From: Jiangella sp. DSM 45060
GTDB lineage: Bacteria; Actinomycetota; Actinomycetes; Jiangellales; Jiangellaceae
Direction: 5' to 3'
NCBI RefSeq assembly: GCF_900105175.1
Contig: NZ_LT629771.1
Location: forward strand, 1,922,001 to 1,986,000
DNA length: 64,000 nt
The notes under the pieces were generated by a model. That model saw only the letters and a program-made list of their open reading frames with translations. It ran no database searches and was not told where the DNA came from. Position 1 is the stretch's first letter, and each line of letters opens with the position of its first letter. Position numbers and translations under genes: made by a program. Positions 1-8,678 of this stretch are shown one piece after another.

Positions 1-1
1 C

Positions 2-511
2 GGCGAGCTCGGTCTCGACGTGAAGCTGACGAAGCGGTGCGCGCTGCTGCACGACATCGGCAAGGCGCTCACGCACGAGGTCGACGGCAGCCATGCGCTC
101 ATCGGCGCCGAGATCGCCCGCCGCTACGGCGAGAACGACGACGTCGTGCACGCCATCGAGGCGCACCACAACGAGGTCGAGCTGCGGACGGTCGAAGCGG
201 TGCTGACGCAGGCCGCCGACGCCATCTCCGGTGGCCGGCCGGGCGCCCGCCGCGAGTCGCTGGAGGCGTACGTCAAGCGGCTGGAGCGGCTCGAGGAGAT
301 CTCCATGAGCCACGACGGCGTCGAGAAGGTCTTCGCCATGCAGGCCGGCCGCGAGGTGCGGGTCATGGTGCTGCCCGACGTCGTCGACGACATCCAGGCG
401 CAGGTGCTGGCCCGCGACATCGCCAAGCAGGTCGAGGAGGAGCTGACCTACCCCGGCCAGATCCGCATCACCGTCGTCCGCGAGTCCCGCTCGACGGAGT
501 TCGCGCGGTAG
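2..511 (+). CDS. rny: Ribonuclease Y, C-terminal part (gene enters from the left edge)
   Basis: This is the 3' end of an endoribonuclease that starts mRNA decay, normally a membrane-anchored KH/HD protein of about 500 residues. Only the last 169 codons lie here and the frame is open to the left edge, so the GTG at 20 is an internal valine and not a start. The HD catalytic pair is visible in LLHDIGKA, followed by HALIGAEIA and the second histidine motif EAHHNEVE. The tail [18 protein letters not shown] is the usual end of the family. It converges on the glutamate transporter operon with only 39 bases between them, and no convincing terminator hairpin was found in that gap. Placement near miaB and miaA fits the actinobacterial backbone. 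Confidence 0.93.
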   Translation, partial: GELGLDVKLTKRCALLHDIGKALTHEVDGSHALIGAEIARRYGENDDVVHAIEAHHNEVELRTVEAVLTQAADAISGGRPGARRESLEAYVKRLERLEEISMSHDGVEKVFAMQAGREVRVMVLPDVVDDIQAQVLARDIAKQVEEELTYPGQIRITVVRESRSTEFAR

Positions 512-550
512 GCCGAGCGGGGTAGGCCACGTGGTCGGCCAACCAGGAGA

Positions 551-1429
551 TCAGACGGAGACGCCGGTGGCGGTCGAGCCGCCGATGGCCGCGTCGTCGG
601 CCTTGGCCACGCCGCCGGCCGCCTTCGACGTGCCGCGCCGCTCGAGGTAGACGGCCAGTCGCGACAGCGTGAAGTTGACGGCGATGTAGATGGCCGCGCC
701 CACCACGAAGAACTGGAACCAGTACCTCTGCCCGAAGAACTGGGTGTTCAGCTGCAGCCGTCGCAGCAGCTCGGCGTAGCCGATGATGAACCCGAGCGAG
801 GTGTCCTTCAGCAGCACGACCAGCTGGCTGACCAGCGACGGCAGCATGCGGCGCACGGCCTGGGGGAGCAGGACCGTGAACAGCGTCTGCCAGCGACTCA
901 GCCCGATGGCGTAGCTGGCCTCGGACTGCCCCTTCGGCAACGACACGATGCCGGCCCGCAGGATCTCGGCGAAGATCGCGCTGTTGTAGATGACCAGCCC
1001 GAACACGACGCCCCAGAAGATCGGCAGGCCGATCGCGATGACGCCGAAGAACATCAGCAGCACGACCGGCAGGCCGCGGAAGAACTCGATGACGGTGGTG
1101 ACGGGCCAGCGCACCCACCGCGTGCCGGACATCCGCAGCACCGCGAGCAGCACGCCCGCCGCCAGCGCGATGACGGCGGCGATGCCGGCCGCCCGCAGCG
1201 TCGCGCCCAGGCCGTCGACCAGCAGCGACGTCCACACGTCGTTCGCGGTCTGGTTCAGCGGCGGGTCGGTGAAGATCTGCCAGCGCTCCGGGTCCCACTG
1301 GTCGCGGGAGTCGAGCTGCCGGTAGGCGAGGTAGCCGAGGCCGAGCACGAACAGGGCGCCGATGATCGAGTAGATCGTCGTCCGGCGCCGCGTGCGGGGC
1401 CCGGGGGCGTCGTACAGGATGGAGCTCAT
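551..1429 (-). CDS. gluD: Amino-acid (glutamate-type) ABC transporter permease, second subunit
   Basis: This 292-residue inner-membrane permease belongs to the His/Glu/Gln/Arg family. It has a basic N-terminus (about residues 1-20), a first membrane span near residues 20-40, and a BPD-transport domain with several spans and the EAA loop around SEASYAIGLSRWQTL that docks on the ATPase. I chose ATG at 1429 because it overlaps the stop of the upstream permease in an ATGA, the usual coupling in this operon. A longer open frame to 1777 exists, but its extra residues are arginine-rich read-through of the gluC region. It is the last gene of gluABCD. The symbol follows actinobacterial usage; the true substrate could be another polar amino acid. 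Confidence 0.9.
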   Translation of the reverse strand: MSSILYDAPGPRTRRRTTIYSIIGALFVLGLGYLAYRQLDSRDQWDPERWQIFTDPPLNQTANDVWTSLLVDGLGATLRAAGIAAVIALAAGVLLAVLRMSGTRWVRWPVTTVIEFFRGLPVVLLMFFGVIAIGLPIFWGVVFGLVIYNSAIFAEILRAGIVSLPKGQSEASYAIGLSRWQTLFTVLLPQAVRRMLPSLVSQLVVLLKDTSLGFIIGYAELLRRLQLNTQFFGQRYWFQFFVVGAAIYIAVNFTLSRLAVYLERRGTSKAAGGVAKADDAAIGGSTATGVSV

Positions 1430-2076
1430 CGGGCGAACGCCACCTTCCGCTCGACGTAGCCGGCGAGGATTCCGGCCGGGATGGTGATGACCAGATAGCA
1501 CGCCGCGACGCCCAGCAGGACGGCGATGACGTCGGTCGGGTGCGCGTTGGCCAGCTGCTTGCCGACGCCGAACAGCTCGGCGACGAAGAACCCGCCCGCG
1601 ACGGAGCTGTTCTTCGTCAGCGCGATGAAGATGTTGATCAGCGGCGGGATGACGGTGCGGAACGCCTGCGGCAGCACCACCAGCCGCAGCGTCTGCGGGA
1701 ACGTCAGGCCGATGGCGCGCGACGCCTCGGCCTGGCCCAGCCCGACGCTGTTGATGCCGGAGCGCACCGCCTCGCACACGAACGCCGCCGTGTACGTCGA
1801 CAGCGCCACCACGGCGGGGGCGAAGAAGTCCGACGGCGTCCAGCCCAGCTGCGGCGCCACGAACACGAAGAAGATGAAGACCAGCGTGAGCGGGGTGTTC
1901 CGCACGATCTCGACGTACGCGGTGCCGAACCAGCGCAGCGTCGGCACCGGCGACACCCGGAAGGCGCCGAGGATCGTCCCCACCACCAGCGCGATGGCGG
2001 CGGACAGCAGGGTGAGCGCGAGTGTGGTGGTGAACCCCTCCCAGTAGAGCGGGAGCTCGTCGATCACGGTGTCCAT
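1426..2076 (-). CDS. gluC: Amino-acid (glutamate-type) ABC transporter permease, first subunit
   Basis: This is a 216-residue permease with about five membrane spans. The conserved permease motif lies around RNTPLTLVFIFF, and the EAA loop around GLGQAEASRAIGLTFPQT contacts the ATPase GluA. It pairs with the 292-residue permease downstream, whose start overlaps this stop by four bases. The ATG at 2076 begins MDTVIDELPLYWEGF, the usual start of the family. The 82 bases between it and the binding-protein gene upstream carry a strong hairpin, which may lower expression of the permeases relative to the binding protein. Confidence 0.9.
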   Translation of the reverse strand: MDTVIDELPLYWEGFTTTLALTLLSAAIALVVGTILGAFRVSPVPTLRWFGTAYVEIVRNTPLTLVFIFFVFVAPQLGWTPSDFFAPAVVALSTYTAAFVCEAVRSGINSVGLGQAEASRAIGLTFPQTLRLVVLPQAFRTVIPPLINIFIALTKNSSVAGGFFVAELFGVGKQLANAHPTDVIAVLLGVAACYLVITIPAGILAGYVERKVAFAR

Positions 2077-2109
2077 CGGGCAGCCCTTCTCGGACGGTCG
2101 GACTCAGAA

Positions 2110-2148
2110 CGGATGGACCGCCGCCAGGCGTTGGCGGCGGTCCATCCG
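2110..2148 (-). promoter_or_regulatory. Perfect intercistronic hairpin between gluB and gluC
   Basis: Two arms of 17 bases (2110-2126 and 2132-2148) are exact reverse complements with a 5-base loop. The structure sits just after the binding-protein gene and before the permease genes on the transcribed strand and is not followed by a T run. In binding-protein transporter operons such hairpins often stabilise the upstream message or partly stop transcription, giving more binding protein than permease. That role is inferred here. Confidence 0.8.
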
Positions 2149-2158
2149 ATACGGGCCG

Positions 2159-3058
2159 TCAGTAGCGGTCGACCTGCGGCGGCTCCGGCGTGTCGAGGAC
2201 CGCGCCCGCGGTCTCCTCCCACGCCTCGGCCCAGCGGCCGTCCTCGTAGGACGCCTCGAGGACGTCGTTGATCCAGTTGCGGAACTCGGTGTCGCCGAGC
2301 GCGAGGCCGATGCCGTACGGCTCTTCCGTGAAGGTGTCGCCGACCAGCTTGAACTCGCCCGGGTTCTGGTCGACGAAGCCGGACAGGATGACGTTGTCGG
2401 TGGTGACGGCGTCGACCTGGCCGTTGCGCAGCGGCTCGAGGCAGTCGGAGTAGGCGCCGGTCGGGAACAGCACCGCCTCGGGGTAGTTGGTGCGGATGTT
2501 CTCGGCCGGCGTGGAGCCTTCGACCGAGCAGACGTTGCGGCCGGCGAGGTCGTCGGGGCCGTTGATGTCCTCGTTCGACTCGAGCACCATGATCGTCTGG
2601 CCGGCGTTGAAGTACGGGCCGGCGAAGTCGACCAGCTGCTTGCGCTCGTCGTTGATCGTGTAGGTGGCCACGACGATGTCGACCTGGCCGTCCTGGATGA
2701 ACGGCTCGCGGTTGGCGGAGACCGTCTCGACCCAGTTGATGTTGTCTTCGCTGATACCGAGCTCGCTGGCGATGATCTTGGCGATCTCGACGTCGAAGCC
2801 GACGGGCGTGCCGTCGGGGCCGACCAGGCCGAACAGCGGCTGGTCGAACTTGGTGCCGACGGTGATCTCGCCGGCCTCGGCGAGCTCGGCCATCGTGCTG
2901 CCCTCGGGGAAGTCGCCGGCCTCGGCGGTCGGCTCGGAGCCGCCGTCGCCGCCGTCGTCACCGTCGTCGTCGCCGCAGGCGGCCAGCACGAGCGTCGCGC
3001 TCAGCGCCGTCGCGGCCAGCGCGCTGAAGCGGCGCAGTCTGGGTCGGGTGGTACGCAT
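2159..3058 (-). CDS. gluB: Glutamate-type ABC transporter substrate-binding lipoprotein
   Basis: This is a 299-residue extracellular solute-binding protein, family 3, which captures the amino acid and delivers it to GluC/GluD. The N-terminus has a basic stretch, a hydrophobic core and a lipobox ending in VLAACG, so it should be a lipoprotein anchored by that cysteine (about residue 27). An acidic Asp/Gly/Glu-rich linker follows. The fold body carries the family pattern FDQPLFGLVGPDGTPVGFDV and VATYTINDERKQ. The ATG at 3058 has a purine-rich site in front (AGGAGAAAC). It lies 28 bases after gluA and is followed by a strong hairpin before gluC. Confidence 0.93.
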   Translation of the reverse strand: MRTTRPRLRRFSALAATALSATLVLAACGDDDGDDGGDGGSEPTAEAGDFPEGSTMAELAEAGEITVGTKFDQPLFGLVGPDGTPVGFDVEIAKIIASELGISEDNINWVETVSANREPFIQDGQVDIVVATYTINDERKQLVDFAGPYFNAGQTIMVLESNEDINGPDDLAGRNVCSVEGSTPAENIRTNYPEAVLFPTGAYSDCLEPLRNGQVDAVTTDNVILSGFVDQNPGEFKLVGDTFTEEPYGIGLALGDTEFRNWINDVLEASYEDGRWAEAWEETAGAVLDTPEPPQVDRY

Positions 3059-3086
3059 GGTGTTTCTCCTCTGGTTACTTCGACGC

Positions 3087-3842
3087 TCAGTGAGTCAGGA
3101 TCTTGCTGAGGAAGTCGCGGGCGCGGTCACTCTGGGCGTTCGTGAAGAACTCCTCCGGGGTGGCCTCTTCGACGATGCTGCCGGCGTCCATGAAGACGAC
3201 GCGGTTGGCGGCGCGCCGGGCGAAGCCCATCTCGTGGGTGACGACGATCATCGTCATGCCGTCGTGAGCGAGGGCCGTCATGACGTCGAGCACCTCCTTG
3301 ATCATCTCCGGGTCGAGCGCCGATGTGGGCTCGTCGAACAGCATGACCTTGGGCTTCATGGCCAGCGCCCGGGCGATGGCGACGCGCTGCTGCTGGCCGC
3401 CGGACAACTGGGCGGGCAACTTGCGAGCCTGGTCGGCGACGCCGACGCGGTCGAGCAGCTCCATGGCCGTCTTCTCCGCCTCGGACTTCCTGACGCCCTT
3501 GGCCTTGACGGGGCCCAGCGTGACGTTCTGCAGCACCGTCTTGTGCGCGAACAGGTTGAACGCCTGGAACACCATGCCGACGTCGGCGCGCAGCCGGGCC
3601 AGCGCCTTGCCCTCGGCCGGCAGTGGCCGGCCGTCGACGGCGATGCTGCCGGAGTCGATGGTCTCCAGGCGGTTGATGGCCCGGCAGAGCGTCGACTTGC
3701 CCGAGCCGGACGGCCCGATGACGACGACCACCTCGCCGCGGGCGACGCTGAGGTCGATGTCGCGCAACACGTGCAGCGCGCCGAAGTGCTTGTTGACGCC
3801 GCGCAACTCGACCAGCGGCCCGCCGGCCGTCTCGACGCTCAT
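3087..3842 (-). CDS. gluA: Glutamate-type ABC transporter ATP-binding protein
   Basis: This is a 251-residue cytoplasmic ATPase that powers the amino-acid importer and is the first gene of gluABCD. Visible motifs are Walker [10 protein letters not shown] (about residues 43-51), the ABC signature LSGGQQQR, Walker [13 protein letters not shown] and the switch histidine in VVTHEMGFA. The length and the [16 protein letters not shown] end are typical of the polar amino-acid uptake subfamily. ATG at 3842 begins [18 protein letters not shown]. The operon promoter should lie in the 3843-4081 gap, which it shares divergently with the M14 peptidase gene. No clear -35/-10 pair could be assigned there. 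Confidence 0.93.
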   Translation of the reverse strand: MSVETAGGPLVELRGVNKHFGALHVLRDIDLSVARGEVVVVIGPSGSGKSTLCRAINRLETIDSGSIAVDGRPLPAEGKALARLRADVGMVFQAFNLFAHKTVLQNVTLGPVKAKGVRKSEAEKTAMELLDRVGVADQARKLPAQLSGGQQQRVAIARALAMKPKVMLFDEPTSALDPEMIKEVLDVMTALAHDGMTMIVVTHEMGFARRAANRVVFMDAGSIVEEATPEEFFTNAQSDRARDFLSKILTH

Positions 3843-3996
3843 GGACTCACACCACCACCTTCACGACGATCCCGGGACAAGCGTCAACGGTATGGGGGAG
3901 AAGACCGCCTGTCATGCCCTTTGAGCTGCGGTTGAGGTCACCTCTTGATAACGAACTGGTGACTGCGCGCGTGACTGCTCGCGTCGGCGCCGAAAC

Positions 3997-4047
3997 CTCA
4001 GCACCTGCTCAACACGGGTTCACCCCGCGACCGGGCACTGCTTGCAT
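3997..4047 (+). promoter_or_regulatory. Direct-repeat element upstream of the first M14 peptidase (copy A)
   Basis: CTCA at 3997 is followed 7 bases later by CCTGCTCAA (4004-4012), then 25 bases later by CTGCTTGC (4038-4045). Exactly the same words with exactly the same spacings occur before the second M14 gene at 8679-8729. The two half-sites repeat at about one helical turn, as binding sites for OmpR/PhoB-type regulators do, and an OmpR-type regulator is encoded between the two peptidases. TTGCAT at 4042-4047 could be the -10 hexamer. Confidence 0.6.
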
Positions 4048-4081
4048 GCGGGTGCGGGGACAGCCCCATCGAGGAGGTTCC

Positions 4082-5548
4082 ATGACGACGAGACGTGGCC
4101 GCGTGCGCGCGGCGCTGGCCGGGCTGGCGGCAGCGGCGACGACCGCAGGCTTGCTGGCCACCGCGGCGACGGCGACGGCGGCCGAGGAGCCGCCGCTGAC
4201 CGGCTTCGAGCTGCGCGACGGCGCGAGCTGGACGACGTTCGCCGAGGAGCAGACCTATCTGGAGCAGCTCGACGCGCTGTCGGACCGGCTGGAGATCGAG
4301 CCGATCGGCACCACGCTGCAGGGCCGGCCGCTGCACCTGGCCCGCATCGGCAACCCGGCGCCGGCGCCGGTGGACGAGCTGGACGGCGAGAAGACGGTGT
4401 TCATCGTGTGCAGCCAGCACGGGAACGAGCCGGCCCCGCGGGAGATGTGCCTGCAGGAGATCCGCGACCTCGCGTTCACCGATGACCCGGAGCTGCTGGA
4501 GTTCCTGCGGACGACGACGGTGCTGGTGGTGCCGACGGCGAACCCGGACGGCCGCGAGGCGAACACTCGCGGCAACGCGAACGGCACCGACATCAACCGC
4601 GACCATCACTACCTGGAGGAGCTGGAGTCGCAGGCGATCGGCCGCGTGCTGCGCGACCTCCGGCCGACGATCGCGTGGGACGCGCACGAGATGGGTTCGC
4701 GGACGCTGGACTTCGCGATGCTGTGGCCGCGCAACCTGAACGTCGACGACCCGCTGCGGGCGCTCTCCGGCGAGCTGGCGCAGAGCATGCGCGACGTGCT
4801 GGAGGACGAGGACTACGTCGTCGACTGGTACACGTCGAACACCGAGGGCGACGAGCGGATCTTCCGTAACGTCGCGGGCCTGCGCGGCGGCGTCGGCCTG
4901 CTGACGGAGAGCAGCACGGCCAACCCGCCGCTGGAGCGGGTCCGGATGCAGGAGCTCGGCTTCTACTCGACGCTGGACTTCGCCATCCAGAACGGCGACG
5001 AGGTGCAGGCGGCGATCGACGCGGCGCGGGCGAACGAGCTGGTGAAGGGTGCGTCGGCGGCGCCGGTGTTCTGGGGCGGGCAGGACAACCGGCCGCCGGC
5101 GCCGGAGGAGATCCTGTCCCCGGCCGCCTGCGCGTACGTGCTCACCGACGAGCAGCTGGCCGCGACCGAGCTGCACCGCGACCTCTTCCGCGTCGACGAC
5201 TACGACTCGGGCCGCGGCTTCGTCCCGATGGCGCAGGAGTCCCGGCCGATCGTCCCGCTGCTGTTCGACGGCGACGCGCGCTACCCGATCGTCGAGGCGC
5301 GGCGGGAGTACCCGGACCTGCGCGGCACCGTGGTCGTCGGCGACGTGGACACCGGCGTGCCCAACGCGACGCTGGCCGACGGCTGCACCGTCAACAACCG
5401 GATCCAGGAGGACGCCGAGTGGCGGAACCACGGCGAGTTCGTCCGGCACGTCACGGCGGTGGTGAACGAGCTGCGCGCCGACGGCGTGCTGTCCGGCCGC
5501 GAGGGCGGCGTCATCGTCCGGACGGCGGCGCGGTCGGACGTCGGCTAG
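4082..5548 (+). CDS. Secreted M14-family zinc carboxypeptidase
   Basis: This 488-residue secreted metallopeptidase should remove C-terminal residues from peptides or act on cell-wall peptides. The N-terminus is a Sec-type signal (MTTRRGRVRAALAGLAAAA, cleavage near ATAAEE). The zinc site is HGNE (His about 113, Glu about 116) with the third ligand in AWDAHEMG. NPDGRE, the substrate-binding arginine in DINRDHH and the candidate catalytic glutamate in LLTESST complete an M14 active site. I chose the ATG at 4082 because GAGGAGG lies 4 bases before it. A longer reading from 3914 adds low-complexity residues without a signal. A perfect hairpin follows the stop. Its upstream element matches that of the second M14 gene, suggesting common control. 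Confidence 0.88.
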   Translation: MTTRRGRVRAALAGLAAAATTAGLLATAATATAAEEPPLTGFELRDGASWTTFAEEQTYLEQLDALSDRLEIEPIGTTLQGRPLHLARIGNPAPAPVDELDGEKTVFIVCSQHGNEPAPREMCLQEIRDLAFTDDPELLEFLRTTTVLVVPTANPDGREANTRGNANGTDINRDHHYLEELESQAIGRVLRDLRPTIAWDAHEMGSRTLDFAMLWPRNLNVDDPLRALSGELAQSMRDVLEDEDYVVDWYTSNTEGDERIFRNVAGLRGGVGLLTESSTANPPLERVRMQELGFYSTLDFAIQNGDEVQAAIDAARANELVKGASAAPVFWGGQDNRPPAPEEILSPAACAYVLTDEQLAATELHRDLFRVDDYDSGRGFVPMAQESRPIVPLLFDGDARYPIVEARREYPDLRGTVVVGDVDTGVPNATLADGCTVNNRIQEDAEWRNHGEFVRHVTAVVNELRADGVLSGREGGVIVRTAARSDVG

Positions 5549-5562
5549 TCATCCGCTGAGTC

Positions 5563-5601
5563 GCTGGACGCCGCCGAGACCGCAGCTCGGCGGCGTCCAG
5601 C
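5563..5601 (+). terminator. Hairpin terminator after the first M14 peptidase
   Basis: Arms of 16 bases (5563-5578 and 5586-5601) are perfect complements around a 7-base loop, 14 bases after the stop codon. There is no long T run, as is common in high-GC actinomycetes. It separates the peptidase from the two-component genes. Confidence 0.75.
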
Positions 5602-5683
5602 CCGGTCAAGGCCACTGTCAGGTGGTGTGTGATATGGCATCATAAGCCGCAGATCGTCCCGCCGATCCCCGGAGCGTGAGCCG

Positions 5684-6349
5684 ATGCGCGTGGTGCTGGT
5701 CGAGGACGACAACCACGTGGCCGGCGCGCTGGCCGCGGTACTCACGCGGCACGGCTACGACACCGTCCGGGCCGAGGACGCGGCGGCCGCGATGCGCGCC
5801 GTCGACAGCGGCACCGACATGGTGCTGCTCGACCTCGGGCTGCCCGACCTCGACGGGCTGGAACTGTGCCGGCGCATACGCCGGGTGTCCGACGTCCCGG
5901 TCATCATGGTGACGGCGCGCTCGCAGGTGAACGCGCGGGTCAAGGGCCTGCAGGTGGGCGCCGACGACTACCTGGTGAAGCCGTACGACGTCCGCGAGCT
6001 GATCGCGCGGATGAGCGCCGTCGAGCGACGCGGCCGGTCGCGGGCCGGCCCGGGCAGCGCGCTGGTGCGGGTGGGCGACGTCGTCATCGACCTCGCCGCG
6101 CGCCGGGTCGAGGCGGGCTCGCGTCCGGTCGCGCTCACCAAGAAGGAGTTCGACGTCGTCGCGCTGCTGGCCCGGCACCCGGGCGTCGCGCTGCCGCGCG
6201 AGCGGATCCTGCGCGAGGTCTGGCAGACCAGCTGGCGCGGGCTGGGCCGCAGCCTCGAGGTGCACGTCGCCTCGATCCGGCGCAAGCTCGGTCCCGACGA
6301 CGTCATCGAGACCGTCCGCGGCGTCGGCTACCGCCTGGCCTCGCGGTAG
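5684..6349 (+). CDS. OmpR/PhoB-family response regulator
   Basis: This 221-residue two-component transcription regulator has a receiver domain (residues 1-115) with acidic pocket VEDDN, the phospho-acceptor aspartate in MVLLDLGLPDLDG (about residue 50), the conserved threonine in VMVTARS and lysine in LVKPYD. A winged-helix trans_reg_C domain follows (about 125-221) with KKEFDVVALLARHPG and VHVASIRRKLG. It starts a three-gene unit: the kinase begins 6 bases later and the TAXI protein overlaps the kinase. The likely targets are the two flanking M14 peptidase genes, which share a direct-repeat element of the type this family binds. That link is inferred. Confidence 0.92.
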   Translation: MRVVLVEDDNHVAGALAAVLTRHGYDTVRAEDAAAAMRAVDSGTDMVLLDLGLPDLDGLELCRRIRRVSDVPVIMVTARSQVNARVKGLQVGADDYLVKPYDVRELIARMSAVERRGRSRAGPGSALVRVGDVVIDLAARRVEAGSRPVALTKKEFDVVALLARHPGVALPRERILREVWQTSWRGLGRSLEVHVASIRRKLGPDDVIETVRGVGYRLASR

Positions 6350-6355
6350 CCGCGG

Positions 6356-7735
6356 GTGCGCGCCCGGCTGATCGCGGTGCTCGTCGTCCCGCTGGCCGCC
6401 CTGCTCGTCGTGCTGGGGGTCGCCTACGCCCGGAGCCTCTCCGACGCCGGTCACCAGCAGCTCTACCTCGACCGGCTGGCCGACGCGAACCTGTTCGTCG
6501 CGACGGCCCGGCAGGCGTTCGCGGCCGGCGACCCGCAGCTGGTCGACCGCGAGCTGGACCGCTACCGCGACGTCTACGGCATCGAGGCCGCCGTGCTCGA
6601 CAACACCGGCGGCATCTGGGCCACCAACGGGCTGCGCGTCGACGACCTCGGGGTGCCGCGGCAGCGGGTGGTCGACGCGGCGCTGTCGGGCCGCTCGGAC
6701 AGCACGCTGGACGAGATGTCGCCGTGGTCGTCGGGTGAGCTGCTGGTGGCCGAGCCGGTGTTCGACAGCGGCGACCTGCTCGGCGCCGTCGTCACGTCGT
6801 CGAGCAGCCGGCAGCTGGCCGAGCAGCACCGGCGGCAGCTGAGCGTCCTGCTGCTCGGCGGCCTCGCCGCGCTGGTGGTCAGCGTGCTGCTGGCCAGCCG
6901 GCTGGCGCACTGGGTACTGCGGCCGGTGCGCATGGTCGACGCCGCGATGACGGAGATCTGGCACGGCCACGTCGGCGCCCGCATCGCCGACGCGTCCGGC
7001 CCGCCGGAGCTGCGCCGCGTCGTGACGGCGTTCAACGGCATGTCGGAGAAGGTCGAGCAGCTCATCTACAAGCAGCAGGAGTTCGTCTCGAACGCCTCGC
7101 ACGAGCTGCGCAACCCGCTGAACGCGCTGCTGCTGCGGATCGAGGACCTGCATCTCTCACTCGGCGACACCGCGGCGGCGGAGGTCGACCACGTCCGCGA
7201 GGAGGGCCGCCGGATGGCACGGATCCTGGACGCGCTGCTGATGCTGGCCCGCGACCAGGGCGCGTCGAGCGCCGTCGCGCCGGTCGAGCTGGGCGCGCTG
7301 GCCCGCGGCCGGCTGGACGCCTGGCGGCCGGTGGCCCGCGACGCCGGGGTCGCCGTCGCGCTGGACGCCCGCGCCGAGGTCTGGTGCGAGGTGGACGACA
7401 TCGTGGTCGAGAGCGCGCTGGACGCCGTCGTCGACAACGCGCTGAAGTTCGCGCCGCCCGGCAGCCTCGTCGAGGTGCGGGTCGAGGCGGTGGGGGACCG
7501 CGCCCGGATCGCCGTCCGCGACCACGGGCCGGGCCTCGCGCCGGAGGAGATCGAGCACGTCACCGACCGGTTCTGGCGCAGCCCGCAGCACCAGAACGCC
7601 CGCGGCGCCGGGCTGGGGCTGGCCATCGCCACCGAGTTCCTCGACTCCTGCGGCGGCCGGCTTGAGGTCGCGGCGGCGGACGGCGGCGGGCTGGTCGTCA
7701 CGCTGTGGGTCCCGATCGAGGCGGCGCCGGCATGA
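6356..7735 (+). CDS. Membrane sensor histidine kinase partnered with the regulator
   Basis: This is a 459-residue kinase with a GTG start 6 bases after the regulator's stop. It has a first membrane span at residues 4-24, an extracytoplasmic sensor domain of about 135 residues, a second span near 162-182, a HAMP domain, a HisKA dimerisation helix with the phospho-acceptor in SNASHELRNP (His about 249), and a HATPase domain with N box DNALKFAPPG, DHGPGLAP and the lid GAGLGLAIA. All catalytic boxes are present, so it should be active. The next gene encodes an exported binding protein overlapping by four bases, which could present a ligand to the sensor domain. The ligand is unknown. Confidence 0.9.
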   Translation: MRARLIAVLVVPLAALLVVLGVAYARSLSDAGHQQLYLDRLADANLFVATARQAFAAGDPQLVDRELDRYRDVYGIEAAVLDNTGGIWATNGLRVDDLGVPRQRVVDAALSGRSDSTLDEMSPWSSGELLVAEPVFDSGDLLGAVVTSSSSRQLAEQHRRQLSVLLLGGLAALVVSVLLASRLAHWVLRPVRMVDAAMTEIWHGHVGARIADASGPPELRRVVTAFNGMSEKVEQLIYKQQEFVSNASHELRNPLNALLLRIEDLHLSLGDTAAAEVDHVREEGRRMARILDALLMLARDQGASSAVAPVELGALARGRLDAWRPVARDAGVAVALDARAEVWCEVDDIVVESALDAVVDNALKFAPPGSLVEVRVEAVGDRARIAVRDHGPGLAPEEIEHVTDRFWRSPQHQNARGAGLGLAIATEFLDSCGGRLEVAAADGGGLVVTLWVPIEAAPA

Positions 7736-8670
7736 GGCGGCTGCTGGCCGTCGTCGCCGCCGCCGTCACGCTCGCCGGCGGGTGCCTGCACGAGACGTCG
7801 CCCGCGGCCGCCCCGGTCGTGGTGGCCGGCGGCGGCACCACCGGCGTCTACTACGCGTACGGCGACCGGCTGGCCGGCGAGCTGGGCGGACGGCTCGGCG
7901 TCGACGCCGGGGTGGTCGAGACGGCCGGGTCGGTGGAGAACCTCGGCCGGGTGGCGGCCGGCGAGGCGCTGCTCGGCTTCACCGCCGCCGACGCCGCCGC
8001 GGACGCCGTCGCGGGGCGGGCACCGTTCGAGGAGCCGCTGCCGATCCGGGCGGTGGCCCGGCTCTACGACGACCTCGTGCACGTGGTGGTGCCGGCCGGG
8101 TCCGACGTCGACGAGCTGGCCGACCTGCGCGGCCGCCGGGTGTCGCTGGGCGCCGTCGGCTCCGGCACCGAGCTCATCGCGCGGCGGCTGCTGGCCGCGG
8201 CCGGCGTCGACGAGGGCGAGCTGGTGGCCGACCCGCTCGGCATCGACGGGTCGATCGCGGCGCTGCTGGCCGGCGAGCTGGACGCGTTCTTCTGGTCCGG
8301 CGGGCTGCCGACGCCGGGCGTGGCGGAGCTGGCGCGGACGCAGCCGATCAGGCTGCTGGAGCTGACGAAGGAGGCCGCCGTCGTCAGCCGCGCCTACGAC
8401 GGCGTGTACCGGCAGGCGGTGGTGCCGGCCGGCGCGTACGACCTGACGGCGCCGGTGACCACGCTGGCCGTGCCGAACATCCTGGTGACCGGCGCCGACG
8501 CCGACGACGCGCTGATCGCCGAGGTCACCGCGACGCTGTTCGAGCGGCGCGCCGCCATCGCCGCGGACGTCGGCGCCGCCGCCCAGTTGAACGGCCGCCG
8601 GGCGATCTACACCGGGCCGGTCGAGCTGCATCCGGGAGCGCTGCGGCACTACCGGGCGCTCAAGCCGTGA
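7732..8670 (+). CDS. Orphan TAXI-family solute-binding lipoprotein
   Basis: This 312-residue exported binding protein resembles the TAXI (TRAP-associated extracytoplasmic immunogenic) family. It has a signal with lipobox TLAGGC, then the family's opening VVAGGGTTGVYYAYGDRLA and a glycine-rich periplasmic-binding fold with AVGSGTELIARRLL. Its ATG overlaps the kinase stop in an ATGA, so it is translated with the two-component system. No TRAP membrane subunits (the DctQ or DctM type) occur in the window. It therefore probably serves as a ligand sensor for the kinase and not as part of a transporter. That role is inferred; transport with a partner encoded elsewhere is the alternative. Confidence 0.82.
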   Translation: MRRLLAVVAAAVTLAGGCLHETSPAAAPVVVAGGGTTGVYYAYGDRLAGELGGRLGVDAGVVETAGSVENLGRVAAGEALLGFTAADAAADAVAGRAPFEEPLPIRAVARLYDDLVHVVVPAGSDVDELADLRGRRVSLGAVGSGTELIARRLLAAAGVDEGELVADPLGIDGSIAALLAGELDAFFWSGGLPTPGVAELARTQPIRLLELTKEAAVVSRAYDGVYRQAVVPAGAYDLTAPVTTLAVPNILVTGADADDALIAEVTATLFERRAAIAADVGAAAQLNGRRAIYTGPVELHPGALRHYRALKP

Positions 8671-8678
8671 CCGGGTTG

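Noticed and set aside
512-550. A terminator between convergent rny and gluD
   Set aside because: Only a four-base GGCC pairing with a mismatched interior can be drawn.
3914-4081. A 56-residue N-terminal extension of the first M14 peptidase
   Set aside because: The extension lacks a signal peptide and spans the promoter-like repeat. ATG 4082 has a strong ribosome site and is followed by a proper signal.
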